The notes under the pieces: generated by a model
Databases searched by the model: none
Told to the model about the DNA's origin: nothing
What the model saw: the letters and a program-made list of their open reading frames with translations, nothing else
Made by a program: the position numbers and the translations under genes
Assembly (NCBI GenBank): GCA_021234155.1
Contig: JAJEKV010000064.1
Location: forward strand, 4,528,001 to 4,592,000
Reading direction: 5' to 3'
Source of the DNA: Isoetes taiwanensis
Taxonomy: Eukaryota > Streptophyta > Lycopodiopsida > Isoetales > Isoetaceae
DNA: 64,000 nucleotides
Part shown: piece after piece, positions 1 through 11,485 of the stretch
How positions within the stretch are numbered: position 1 is the first letter of the stretch
How the letters are laid out: every line of letters begins with the position of its first letter

Positions 1-238
1 TGTAATGCTTCAGTTGTGAAGCCTAACTTTGATCATGAATAGTAACTTAATCATCAGGTTTCATAGCTTCTCCAAAAAAATTTAAGTGACTTTATGATAA
101 GAATATGATGAGAATAGCCTGACTCCATTCTCACCTTACCATCCTTGACCTCCTTTGGGTCTAAATAGTATCATTTTTTAATGGAAACTACGAATCTTAA
201 AGAGAAGTAGCAACATTTGCAACAAAGAACAGTTCTTA

Positions 239-424
239 GGGTGCTTTCCCATGGACGGACGGACCTGGATGAGGTCAGATCCAGGTCCAAAAGTAATCGA
301 CGGGATTACTTTCCCAACGAGGTTCTTAACCTCAGACACTCAGGCGCTTAGCTCATGGGAACACCGGAATGGCAGACCAGACCTTCAGGAAACCTGGAGG
401 TTTTCTGCCCATGGGAAAGCGCCC
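239..424. mobile_element. Tourist-like MITE (PIF/Harbinger type), 186 bp
   Basis: Seen: the ends are inverted repeats beginning GGGTGCTTTCCCATGG on the left; the right end, read in reverse, begins GGGCGCTTTCCCATGG, a single difference over 16 bp. TTA flanks both ends (236-238 and 425-427). The interior is rich in small inverted repeats and has no convincing coding frame. Known: 3-bp TTA duplications and termini starting GGG are typical of Tourist/PIF-Harbinger non-autonomous elements. It lies about 370 bp upstream of the VMS1 start codon. Confidence 0.7.
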
Positions 425-796
425 TTAGCTAGTCTTGCTCAAGAACGAACACAGGTAATGGGAACAATGATTGTTAGGGAATGATGCTTAAGTTAGAGGA
501 GCATATTTGGATGGAAATGTTGCAAATGTTGTCACATCCACATTCACTCAAGCAACAATAAACATATGTTCACCCTTGATGCTGCAAATGTTATGGCGTT
601 AACATACACATAATTACTAATTCTTGCCATGACTATACTCCACCTTGTTCCATCCAACTCAATATTCTCTTGTATATTCCTTCCTTACTGAAGCCTGCCC
701 TATCGATAGTTTTCTGGATAAATAAATTTCTACGGCTGTATATACCATGGGTATTCTGCTCCTCGAAATAAGAAGCCAGATCTAAATTTCTGTTTT
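425..796 (+). promoter_or_regulatory. Upstream region of VMS1
   Basis: Non-coding sequence between the MITE and the first VMS1 codon. An in-frame stop at 719-721 with no ATG between it and 797 limits the start codon to 797 or the in-frame ATG at 809. A weak TATA-like stretch (tgtatatacc, about 737-746) is present, but it is too close to the ATG to be called with confidence. No other site could be supported. Confidence 0.3.
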
Positions 797-3700
797 ATGC
801 AAAGCGCTATGGATGGTAGCAAAAGGCAGCGAATTGTTGATTTGCAACCGGAGGCCCTGGAAGGGCTGGTGGTCTATCATCCATCCACTACCCATGTGTT
901 GGATAGCGTTGGGAAGCACATCTCCGGCCATGTACTGGATCAAGGGCAGGAAGAAGAAGAAGCTTCCACGGAAAACGATGGCTTCCTAAAACGATGGAAT
1001 TGCTCCGCTTGCGGGCTGAGGTTTGAGAGTGGGACCGAGCAACGAAGCCATTTCAAAGCTGATTTTCACCGCTTAAATGTAGGTTGTGTAATGTTTAATC
1101 ACTTTGAGTTCGTGTTGTTTTAGCTGGATTTGAATATCCTTTCTTATCAATGATCTTCAAAATCCCAAGCAAGTGCGTGATAACAAACGCCTTCCTCCAG
1201 TTGCAATGCACTACACTTGCATATAGCTTGTAGATTGAGAGTTCTCAAGGAGATGCTATAAGTGAAGCTAGCAAAAGTCGTTACGAACACTGAATATTTT
1301 CCTCTTTGATTTTGTTCTATAAAGCATTTGTCTAGAAAACTGCGGCTCATAGAAGAAAGTAATAACCTTCTAGTAGCTTATGTATAGAGGAAAATAATTA
1401 CCCTTTAGCAAATAGTCAGATTTACCCCCTGGCTCTCCTGGGCCTAAACATTCACAAAAAGAAAGGACCTTCAAACCCATAGGCAAAGTTAGGATGGCTA
1501 TTTTGTTTCCTATTGACAAAGAGGAGGCAATTTGCAAAGCCGCCAAGTATGTTTGGACTGCTTCTTTGCTAAAAGCTTGGGAATCAAGCTGATCAAACTT
1601 AATCAGTGACTGCTATTTCATGCTCTGCAACGCATTCACCACACGTCTGGATGGCAAAGTGTATTTATATTTGAAGATGTCTTAATTGTACATATCTTAT
1701 GCTAGTTTTTTATAGAACAAATGGAAGAAAAGGCGGTTATAGCTAATGCAGTGTTAAGAGTTGTTTATATTTTATGATATAGGTAAAGCGGAAGCTTCTA
1801 AAGAAAAAGGCTCTGAGCGAGGAAGAATTTGAAGCCTTTGCAGAAGGACATGAAAGAGATAGTGATATATCGAGCATTTCTGGCTCTGAAACAGAATCAG
1901 AAGATGACGAGGAAAAGCTAGAAACAAATTTTGCTTCCCCAGTTAAACACCAGGGACGAAAATCTGTTTTGTTTAGATTGAATTCTGGACAAATCATTTC
2001 TGTTTGGCAGTGTGTTCTCAGCGATAAAGATGGATGCAAAGATGTTGGCACCAAAGAAGAGTCAAAAGTGTCTGATACAGTGCTTCTATCTAGACTGACT
2101 GGCTTGGTCGGATCATCTGCTACTTGGGTCGTGCTATTGGCTGTGGGAGGACATTTTGCTGGTATTGTCATGAACTTAAAAGGCAGTGGAGTGATTGCTC
2201 ATAAGACTTTCCACAGGTTTGTTGAATGCTATTGGGACATATGTAACTTTAGTCTTGTGTGGGTGGTGATTTCAAATGAAGTATTTAGTCTTTAGTAAGG
2301 GCATATATTGGAATACAAAGGTATGTGGTACGTGCAAGAGCGGGTGGGAGACAAACGACAAAGGATGCAACTGGCAGAGCACCAAAATCAGCTGGTGCAT
2401 CTCTTAGACGTTACAATGAATATGCTCTTCAAAAGGTCAGAGTTCATTCACATATCCAAAATCATAAAATAACATGTACATGAAGGAATACTACTTGCTG
2501 TTCATAAAGCTTTTGGTATTGCATTCAAGTTGTTGCTTTTCTCTGATTACATATGGAAAATGTTAAGATAGAACATGTAGAATGGCATTTTGAGGGAAGA
2601 AAAAAGGTTCCAAGTCAATGCCCTGTTTATCATCACATTGGAATGTCATTAACTTTGTCATGTGTTGTGATACTCATCTTTGTAGTGGATATTCAGGACA
2701 TTCAATTGTTGCTATCCAGCTGGACTCAACACTTGCAAAATGCGGATAAAATATTTGTGCATGTCCCATCTCGTAATGCGCAAACCTTCTTTGGAGGCAA
2801 AAGTCCACCCTTAGATAAGGGTGATCCACGAGTTCTCCAGATTCCGTTTACCATTAAAAGGCCAACATTTAAGGAAGCAAAAAGGGTTTTTGAGATGTTA
2901 GTGTCATTTGCATTTGTAGAAAAGGAAAGCAAGATTGTATCTGGCGAATTGGTGACAAAAGCAGAAGAACAGGAAAAAACAAAGATGCACTTTGATGGGA
3001 GTAGATCTGACATAGTTCAGGCACCTGTTGTTGACGTAGAACAACACACTGAAGAAGGCCATAAAGGAGACGAAAAAAGTTCTACAAAAGTAGATTTAAC
3101 CCCACTTCATGAAGCATCAAAAGTTGGAAATATAGAGCATGTTCTGGAGCTTTTAGAGCAAGGGGCAGACCCATGTGCCAAAGATGTTGCTGGAAGGACA
3201 CCATACATTGTAGCAGCAAATAAAGAAACAAGGAATGCTTTTCGGAAGTTTATGGCCTGCCATCCAGATCAATGGGATTGGAATGCTGCAAATGTGCCCA
3301 GTGCTTTGACGGAAGAGATGGAAGCTGCTCAAGCAGCAAAGCAGGTATTTTTCTCTTGTCCTTCCTTCACATTGCTAATGTAGATGGCTTTACTTTTAAA
3401 TATCTGAAGGGAGATGCCTGAAGTTCTACATTTAAAGTTCTAGGTTCAGTGGCTGGATACAAATATTAATTGGTAAACAAAAGTAGGAAAGAGTATTTTG
3501 GAAAAGACAATATAATATGAAGTATTCACTTGTACGAAAAAAATTAGATGATAAAACATCTTATGTTCTTGTGTCTCTCCTCTTGATGAATCGTTTATGA
3601 TTCTATTTTACTCTGAGATTGTGCTTGTATTGCTGTCATTTGTCCCCCCTATGTGACACAATTCAGCCTTACAATCTGATCGTCGAGGATCAGATCTTTG

Positions 3701-4534
3701 CCATGTGGGGAAGGGGCTGTATAAGGAAGGCTACCCATTTGTTGTATGTCTTCTAATATATATTACTCGCATTGCAAGTATGATAATATTTTTTTTAGAC
3801 TTCTAATATACATTACTCGCATTGCAAGTATGATCATATTTTTATTTAAAATAAATGTTGAAAGCAATGTTCTCTGTCCTATTTGTGGAAGGCTGAAAAA
3901 AATGCGAAATGGAAGGCAAAGGAAAAAGAGCGGAGGAAACAACGGAAAGCTCAAGAGAAGGTATTTTTTGGTTCAATAGCATTCTAGCAGATAAACTTTC
4001 CGGTTATTTGTATTATTATATTACTTAAAAATGTGGCTCAAGTATTGGACCTTCGTTGTATCAGAGTATTGTTTATTTGCAAATTGTGCAGTAGCTTGAC
4101 TTTTCTTTATTCCATGCAGAATAAAGCTAAAGATAACTTAATCTCGATACCTGCACTGGACCCACAAGAGGTATTGGCGCTTTATTATTATTATTATTTT
4201 TATTTCCGTATATGTTGCCCATTCTCATACAAGTAACTTTTGTTGCTGTTAGGAGTTACGTAAGAAGCAACTGGAAGAGAGAGATTTGCGTGCAGCTGCG
4301 GCTGAGAACCGGCTCAAGGCTATGCTTTCAAGCGGAAGTAAGAATGGAAGTTTACATGTAGAGCAACCTCCAGCTTCTTCAAAAGGTGCTGTATCAATAA
4401 GTAAGGATGATGCCAATGTATGTTCTTGCTGTGGAGTCTCTTTAACTCAGAAAGTTCCATTTTATCGGCTTTCATATCGGTATTGCAGTACGACTTGTGT
4501 ACATGTTCACAGGAAGATGCTTGAAAGAGACTAA
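797..4534 (+). CDS. VMS1: VMS1/ANKZF1-type peptidyl-tRNA hydrolase of ribosome quality control
   Basis: Seven exons with GT-AG junctions give 626 residues: 797-1078, 1783-2216, 2321-2435, 2697-3344, 3892-3960, 4120-4170, 4253-4534. Seen in order: C2H2 finger C69-x2-C72-x12-H85-x5-H91; an acidic stretch; the VLRF1 release-factor-like domain (about 160-330) with motif AHKTFHRYVVRARAGGRQ, whose Gln falls at 250; ankyrin-type repeats (about 408-465, starting DLTPLHEA); a charged coiled region; a VCP-interacting motif R-x5-AA-x2-R at 543-553 (RDLRAAAAENR); and a C-terminal Cys-rich treble clef (C590, C592, C593, C611, C615). Known: Vms1/ANKZF1 cleaves peptidyl-tRNA on stalled 60S subunits in the cytosol and near mitochondria, works with Cdc48/p97, and depends on the GGxQ glutamine. 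The length is close to yeast Vms1 (632). All key residues are intact, so a working gene is inferred. Start 797 or 809 cannot be separated. Confidence 0.93.
3750..3849. repeat. 50-bp tandem duplication inside VMS1 intron 4
   Basis: Two copies of a unit beginning cttctaatatatattactcg start at 3750 and 3800 and differ at a few positions. They lie wholly within the 547-bp fourth intron, so the reading frame is unaffected. Confidence 0.7.
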
Positions 4535-5750
4535 TAAATCTGAGTTATTTTCTTGACGATGCTGTATAATTATGATTAAAAGTAAAAAATTAAATTGCTG
4601 TGTCTTAACGGATACCATAATAATGCATCATGCATGCCTGATAAAGCAAACTTTGCACTTCGTTTCTTGCAAAGCTGATGAAGCAGCAAAGGCGAAGCAA
4701 AGTCTATGAGCTCCTCGTATATTCGTTTCTGTTTTATCTAGATTAATTAACTTATGGCACTTAAGTGTGGCCTCAAACTTTGCTGTAATTGTTTTATCAG
4801 AGACTAAGTGCTTTAGTAACAAAATACGTGAGGGTAATAGAACAAATACGTGCCCCGCACGTGCGGGAGACATCAACAAAAAAAACGTCCAAAAATAACG
4901 TTTTTTTCTTTTTCTTTTTCTGGCCATCGGAAAATTAATTTCCGGCATCCTAAAACACATTTCCGGCAATTCTAAATTTTATTTCCGGCTGCCCTAAACC
5001 TAAACGTAAACCAGATTTTCTGTTGCCGCTCTTAGTCCACATGTAGCTGTTGAAACTGTAGAATCCTTTGCAGTTGAAGCTGATTTCTGTTATCTGGGTT
5101 CTGATTACATCCAAACAACAGCATGTTAAACAGTAATGTTCCATTTTGATCCATCAAAGTCTTATCAAAATTTTCCGGCAGCGTATTTTTTACGTATTTT
5201 TTTGGTTCAATATATGAAATACGTATTTTAAACGTTTTTTAACATTTGAAAAAATACGAGAAATACGTATGTTGTTACCTAAAACATAGAAGACGCAATG
5301 TGAAGTCATCGTTTGTTACAACATGCAAGACAATGGCTATTATAATTGGCGGTGAGGCCATTTGGTTGTGTATAGTGGGTAGAAGGCAGGTCTACACCTT
5401 TAGACCTATTTTGCACGGAACCGTAAAACTGCCTAATGAATAGCCTAAATACGAGACTAGCTTTGGTATGGTCATAACTTTCAAGGGCATTGATAGCTCA
5501 ACAATATGGATAAGAACTATGAAAGCATAGCATATCAATCCACATTAGGTATTTAAAGCTCGGGCTTCGAACATGGCATCTCAATCTTTAACAACCCAAG
5601 TTTTAAGGCTGAGATCGGATCTCAGCCACTAGTAACACATTAAAAAGTGCATAAACACCTAGTTTGTTATGCCAAATGGCTATAAACACTTAGCTTGTTA
5701 TGAAAACCACCATAAAACCACTATAAAACTCTCGGGCCCAGGTTGTTACG
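4535..5750. other. Intergenic region downstream of VMS1
   Basis: AT-rich DNA with short chance frames only. It includes the VMS1 3' end and a perfect 14-bp palindrome CCCGCACGTGCGGG at 4854-4867, which contains a G-box core. Several tacgtattt repeats lie between 5180 and 5270. No gene is supported. Confidence 0.5.
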
Positions 5751-5862
5751 GCGGATAACACCTTAGAACTCAGGTGTTATGCCCTACTATAACAAACTCG
5801 GGCCTCCAGCCCTCGTCTGTTATAATAGGGCATAACACCCTCGTTCCAGGGTGTTATCCCGC
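5751..5862. repeat. Long foldback: about 52-bp arms around a 7-nt loop
   Basis: The left arm (5751-5802) and the reverse complement of the right arm (5810-5862) match over nearly their whole length, including a shared ggtgttatgccct core. Each arm also contains ataacacc and ggtgttat, an inverted repeat within the arm, so a cruciform or double-stranded RNA hairpin is possible. It could be a small foldback element or a small-RNA precursor; the sequence alone does not decide. Confidence 0.7.
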
Positions 5863-5907
5863 TCATATTACATATTTGAAACTAGAGCTGCCATTACGCT
5901 TGCAAAT

Positions 5908-6290
5908 TGCAAATGTTTTTTACAATTTTTTTTTTGGTTGAAAAACAAAGTTTTGATCAAAATAGGAGCTTTTTTACATTTGCAAATGCTTTTTCAACAA
6001 TTTTTTTGTTGAAAAAAAGGTTTTAATCAAAATAGGAGATTTTTGTGTGTGCTAAACCATTGTAAATCATTGTGGAACCTTGCGTCACAAAAATGAAAGT
6101 GCACAAAGTCTAAAAATTAAGACGCAACACAACATCACAAGAGACCTTATAAGCATCATCGGACATTATAAGTGACCTTTTGACACATCATCGGACATCA
6201 TGCATTTAACCAGTGGGCATCAGCTCGATTCAGCCAGCTTTGATTCAACTCCCGATTAGCGAACGTCAGCTCGATTCAGCCAGCTTTGAT
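5908..6290. repeat. Diverged tandem repeat and 25-bp direct repeat
   Basis: Two units of about 73 bp, each beginning tgcaaatg and containing gatcaaaataggag or a one-base variant, start at 5908 and 5981. Further on, a 25-bp segment starting tcagctcgattcagcc occurs at 6220-6244 and again at 6266-6290. No coding sequence is visible from 5863 to 6449. Confidence 0.55.
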
Positions 6291-6449
6291 AGCAATGCTC
6301 AATTGACTTTGAATCGGCTTTGCAACTGGACAAAGCCAGGTCTAAAAGAATGAACTTTGACATTGGTCATATGAAAAACTCGCTAGAGAAGAACAGACTG
6401 CTTTAGAGGATTATTCTTGTCCCACACCCTAGACCAAACTCGCCGGTAA

Positions 6450-6900
6450 TTAACATCTCGAACTACTAGCTACCAGGGAGGCAATGGAGGCTTTATTTAA
6501 GACTATGTTGTTTAAGACTAGCTTGAACAAAGGAATGCTCCCATAAGACAATGTCAGTCCAATCAAGATCTGCCAGACGAACTTTGAGATTAAGATTTTG
6601 CTATGTAGAGATAATCCATCATGCCCAAACCACCATCTTTTGTCAAGCGTAACACTTTTTCCAGGCAACCTTAATCACTGCCCCTGCTTTATTGCCACTC
6701 CAGGCAAGTTACAAACCGTGGCAACAACCTGCTTAAATCTCCTTAACTTTAGAGGATGGGCAAGCAAAGCAGATGCGACATATACGTGGGTATTATTGAG
6801 AATTGACTTAGCTACTTGGATGCGTCCAACCAGTGACAAGGCTACACCTTTCCACCAAAGCATATGTCTCTGCAAACTTAAGATGACCTGATCTCAAGCC
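6450..6900 (-). mobile_element. LINE ORF2 fragment (region after RT)
   Basis: Two adjacent minus-strand frames (6875-6675 and 6668-6450) read like the part of plant LINE ORF2 that follows the RT domain: LSLVGRIQVAKSIL, then LHSKILISKFVWQIL. A related LHSKVLVSKFVW stretch occurs in the LINE at 62108-63450. The RT catalytic core, endonuclease and 3' end are absent and the frame is broken, so this is a dead scrap. Confidence 0.65.
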
Positions 6901-7061
6901 TGTGTGGCTGAAGCTGGTACACCAAAAGGAACACCCAAAAGTTCTGTGCAAGGGCTGCCAAAACTAATGTTGCAATAGAAGTTGAAGAAGAAGATATCGG
7001 AGAAGAGATATAAAGCTTTACTGCTGTAGCTTTGAAGATGTAAATTCTGATACATCTTCTA

Positions 7062-8910
7062 TTGTCAATCATAGGCTCGGTTCAACAAATTACCAAGGAA
7101 GATGAGGTTATAACTGCAAAAAATATTCGTTCAGGAGATGAGAGCTTAAAGAAAGTTGATGCAACAGGATTACTTAGGCTTTTTTATCTTCAAGGGAGAG
7201 CTGTGAACTTGAAAAAAGTTTTGGTTGTAAAAGGGATTGTGAAAAAATTGATTTCAGTCGCTCAGCTACTTGATTCAAGCTATTAGGTGCTATTTGATAG
7301 GCACATTTGTAAGATTCTGAAAAATAATGAAATATTCTTTCTTGCACAAAGAATGGGAGATCTTTTTGAAATGCTTTTATCAGATGCTATTTCTTGTACC
7401 AATAATGCATCAATTGTCTCTACAAAAACGTGGCATGAATGTTTCGCACATACTCATATGCTATGTAAATAAGGGCACATAAATGCTTCAAAAAATATTA
7501 GTGAAGGAAATGAGAAGTTTGTCTGCAAGGGTTGTGTTCTGGGCAAGAGTACAAGATTACCATTTCAAAAAAGGCTACAAGAGTTGAAGCCCCTCTGGAT
7601 CTAGTTCACACGAACATACGTGGTCCTTTAAATGTGAAAAAAAAATAGGTAAGCATTTCTTTATCACCTTTATTGACAATTTTACTCGAAAAGAAAAAGT
7701 CTATTGTTTAAGGAAAAAACATGAAGCCTTACAGGTCTTTAAGCGTTATACTATTGAAGCAGAAAGATATGTAGATAGAAAACTAAGATGTCTAAGGTCT
7801 GATCATGGTGAAGAGTATATTTCAAAGGAGTTTGAGCAGTTTTTGTATTGAAAAAGGTATTAAAAGGCAGCTGACCTGTAGATATTCACCACATCAGAAC
7901 GGAGAGGAGGAAAGAAAGAATAGATCCAATTTAAATGCCATAAGAGCGATGCTCAAGCATACAGGTCTGTCAAAGATGCTTTGGAAAGAAGCTCTAAAAA
8001 TAGCATTTTATGTGCAAAAAATAGTCTTAAGTGTAAGCTTGAAAGGGAATATCCCAAAAGTTATGTGGTCTGGCAGAAACCCTGAATATGAGAAGTTCAA
8101 AGTCTATGGATGTAGGCAATATTCTAGAAGTTATGTGGTCTGGCAGAAACCCTTAATATGAGAAGTTCAAGGTCTACGGATGTTTAGCATATGTACACAT
8201 ACTAGAAGAGTTGAGAAAATAATTAGATGACAGAGCATTTGAAACTTATTTAATTGGATACAATGAGGAGTCAAAAGCGTACAGATTGTGTGAACCAAAG
8301 AAGAATAAAATTTATGTTAGTAGAGATGTCATTTTTGCAGAGAATGAGTTGTATAAGGATAGGCATGCAGCAAGAGCTAAAAAGAATTGAGCAAATTAGA
8401 AGATCTAAGTATAATACTGATGATGATGAGCATATTATTGAAAGAAACGAACTGGAATCTAGTAAAGATCAGTCACATAGGCAAGGTGAACTTAATAATC
8501 AGTAGAATCTTGGAGTTGCATCTCATGATGACAATGTACAAGAGAAAATCAGTCATACTGAACCCATTAGAACATATTTCAGAATTTGCGAACAAAAAAA
8601 CATTCAACTAGAGAATTTTGAAAGAGATATTGATGGCAAAAGTAGAAGGCTGAAGCAATTTGTAGAAGCTGAACCAATGCGGGATAATTCAACACATGAC
8701 ACACTAGCAATGATGATTATGCTTGAAAATAATGTGCCAGTGACATATGATGAAACAACAAGTTGTAAAGATCATAAATTATGGAAAAAAGCAATAGAAA
8801 ATGAGATGACCTCGTTTAAAAGAAAAAACACATATGAAGTTGTGGAAATACCTAAGGACAGAAATGTCATAGAAAATAAATGGATGTTCAGAATTAAGGA
8901 TATAAGATAA
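7062..8910 (+). mobile_element. Decayed Ty1/copia pol (gag-pre-integrase, integrase, start of RT)
   Basis: Pieces in order: a gag-pre-integrase segment (about 7140-7470, ending near TWHECFAHTHMLCK); an integrase core (about 7640-8150, with SPHQNGEEERKN); and the opening of RT (8677-8910, with LWKKAIENEMTSFKRK and NVIENKWMFRIK). Many stops and frameshifts separate them. A 70-bp tandem duplication (8059-8115 copied at 8129-8185) lies inside the integrase tail. The element ends abruptly where the LINE 3' end begins at about 8915. No LTR was found. Clearly non-functional. Confidence 0.8.
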
Positions 8911-8914
8911 GATG

Positions 8915-9912
8915 AATTTTTACGCCCACGAAAACCCAACGGGTTATAGGACGGCACATGCAAGGGCAACAACCCATCTAAAACCTGGAACTAGGGCCCA
9001 TCACCAAACACAATAACCAAATATTAAAAGACTACCAAGAAGAAGATAATGCTAATGCTAGTGGTAATTTTGTGCTTCTAAAATTATCTAGACATAGCCA
9101 ATCCAAGAATTGGAAGGCCATTGGTCTAGAATAATTGCTGCGCCTCCCTTGTACACTGATTCTTCACATCTTCCTCATATAATAATAATAATTATTATTA
9201 TTAAATCGAGCTTCGTGAGACCCAAAAGATCATGAAGCTAAATGTACATCTACTGATTTCAAACTTTGCAGTACTAGTTCACGACGGGTTTCTATTTTTA
9301 ACATAAAAGTACCCAGCTTCAAAGGCTCTATTTGCAGTAAAGTAAAAAAATTCTGGAAACTTTCTTGACTGATCTCAAAATCATCGCGTATCTTCTGGTA
9401 ATGAGGACAATATAAAAAGACATGTTCCTCATCTTCAATGTGTCCCATGTCACAAGAACAGGTTCGATCTTCTCTTGAAATCCCTTCCCAACGACCTGTC
9501 TCAACCCGCAACCGGTGAGAACCCAGTCTATATCATGCAATCACCTTCTTAAGCCATGGTTGCGCCAGTAAATACTCTTGTTCCATATACACAAGCATGG
9601 GATTAACCTCCATCAGGTAGAAATTCATCTTGGTCCCTTTTACCCGCCACAACCTCTCAATTACCTTAGATTGCACTATGTCCCTAACACCTGCATCAGA
9701 ATCCGGCCAATCTTGTACATCCAACCCCCATTTGCTTGTCCATGTTTTAACATCAGAGAACCATCCATTCTCAGAAGACATTTGCATTTCTATGTATGGA
9801 AGCCTGTCATCGTCCAAGCTCTGAACTTGATTAATGTACGTAATTGTTTGGCACAAGACCTCCGCCTCTAGTGGGAGCATTCCAACCTCTGATAAGATCA
9901 TTGCATAAGGCA
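8915..9912 (-). mobile_element. 3' part of a LINE split by the 19-kb LTR element
   Basis: On the minus strand this reads the end of LINE ORF2: YAMILSEVGMLPLEAEV, a linker, then a Cys/His finger within CSCDMGHIEDEEHVFLYCP, followed by a 3' UTR ending near cgtgggcgtaaaaattc. At 9912 it meets the LTR. If one AGGCA copy and the LTR element are left out, the frame runs on from LGVKKQVP at 29047 without a break. Some frameshifts exist (around 9511-9540), so the LINE was probably already decaying. Confidence 0.8.
9908..9912. repeat. Target-site duplication AGGCA, left copy
   Basis: AGGCA directly precedes the LTR at 9913 and is repeated directly after the other LTR at 29047-29051. A 5-bp duplication is the expected length for LTR retrotransposon integration. 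It shows that the two LTRs entered as one element. Confidence 0.85.
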
Positions 9913-11472
9913 TGTGACGGCCCCAGCTCATTTACGATGCCCCGATCGTATACAAACTGAAGATCATCCCTCAAACCAGCATCTGCTCGCTGACATGAGG
10001 CCGTCCACCTAACACCGGGCCCTTGATGGTGGCCAAGAACCCGACGGGGAAGAATGGACGTGTCATTCATCCCGTCTCCCTCGGGATCGACCTAGCTGCG
10101 GAAGCGTAAACAAAACATGAGCACATGACATCAATCAACAATAACATACCCACCTCGAAGGGTGGTCCACCATATCACAATAGCTGCAACAACACATCAG
10201 TACATCAACATAACAGGGGGAAATCCTACCCAGGCTCAGACTCATGGGGAAAGACTGACGGCTTGGGGTCTCGTGTAGCAATGCGCACGTAATTCATGGC
10301 AAATGGATTTGGCTGGCATAGGAACATGGTCGTTGGGTAGTCCACTCCATCCGCCCCTCCTGTGCATACTTTGCAGATATTGGAGCCTGACCGTAGCCTG
10401 CTGGGTGAATAGCCAGAGGGGCTACTACTACTGGGTTGCATCTCCCCAGTCCCGATGAGGCAGGAGGAGATCACTCTCCTCCAGAAGGTTCATGCTAATC
10501 ACGGGCGAGCTAGAGCCCTTTGCCAGATATCGACTTGAACTCACCGGAAGATGACGATCACCCCACAGTATCGAGCCTATACCCCCGCCCCTCACGCAGT
10601 GCAGTGGTATTAGGCCTAGCTCCTGGCGTTCCCGGCCGTCGTTATGCGCCCGGATCAACAGCGTGATTAGACAAGCCCTCCCTTGTCGGCCGGTCTAGCT
10701 CCTCACCCACCCGGCCAAAGCGGGCTCTTATGCACAGGCCGCATTAATTGGGAATTAATGGGCTAAAACTAGGATCATACAACTACTTGGGCTCTGGGTC
10801 TCTACCCCCCTTCCCAATACACAAGAGTGGCGCATAGAATGTCAAAACATCATCACAAAGTAACTCAAAATAATAGAATACATCTATTCTAATCTACCTA
10901 ATCATACATGGTTAGGTTCCTTTGTTAGTGTCTATCATTCTTAGGTTTGTAGGGGTCGCCTATAGCTAAGAATGGATGCTAAACCTCTTTTGAAAGAGGC
11001 CCGATAACTTCGGATCTACCTATTGAATCAACCACCCACCCTCATCTTGGCTGGCTCCCCTCCCTCGAAAGCGTCCATCTTTGCTGATCTCGGCCCCTGC
11101 CTGATCTTGGATCGAGCTGCAACCTGGGAGATCCGACTTCTATGCTCCCGTTCAGACGGAAATGCATCCTCTGCTGCTCCAATCCGAGACTCAGGGGCTG
11201 AGAACTGAAAGGGTTTCCCTTTTAGGGTTTATGCCCCTTTATCCCCACGAATTTAGGGCTGGTCCCTTTTGGTCAATGGGTCATTGCCACGTGGCAAAAA
11301 GGGATTATATTCACATGTTGCTTTAACATGTGCAATATAATGGTTCACAAGGTCGTACCCTAGGGTACTACCCTTTACGGTCGCCGTGTACATGTCGTCT
11401 GAGTCGACATGTACTAGTGACGTGTTAGTATAATATATGTATTCATACCGTATGTTATGCTGGAACGTCACA
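9913..11472 (-). repeat. 3' LTR (1560 bp) of the 19-kb element
   Basis: It aligns along its whole length with 27483-29046. The part at 11220-11460 is almost identical to 28800-29030, whereas 10200-10770 carries many small indels and substitutions relative to 27790-28350. The outer end here lacks nothing: TGTGACGG at 9913 and CGTCACA at 11472. It carries four extra bases (TTCC) close to the 11472 end. Confidence 0.9.
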
Positions 11473-11485
11473 TTCTCCCCACCTT
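11473..11485 (-). other. Polypurine tract of the 19-kb element
   Basis: On the minus strand AAGGTGGGGAGAA abuts the LTR, the place where plus-strand DNA synthesis is primed. Nearly the same run (plus strand tctccccacctt) is repeated at 11514-11525, a possible second tract. Confidence 0.7.

Noticed and set aside
251-484. 77-residue frame near the left edge
   Set aside because: It lies almost wholly inside the Tourist-like MITE, has no domain, and is explained by the element.
2726-3013. Minus-strand frame of 95 residues across VMS1
   Set aside because: Antisense shadow of VMS1 exon 4, which is clearly coding on the plus strand.
4854-4867. CCCGCACGTGCGGG palindrome as a possible Helitron 3' hairpin
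   Set aside because: No CTRR terminus follows at the usual distance on either strand and no TC 5' end could be paired with it.
9178-9210. AT-rich (ata)n/(att)n stretch as a LINE tail
   Set aside because: It lies inside the LINE 3' UTR, upstream of the real end near 8915; it is a simple microsatellite.
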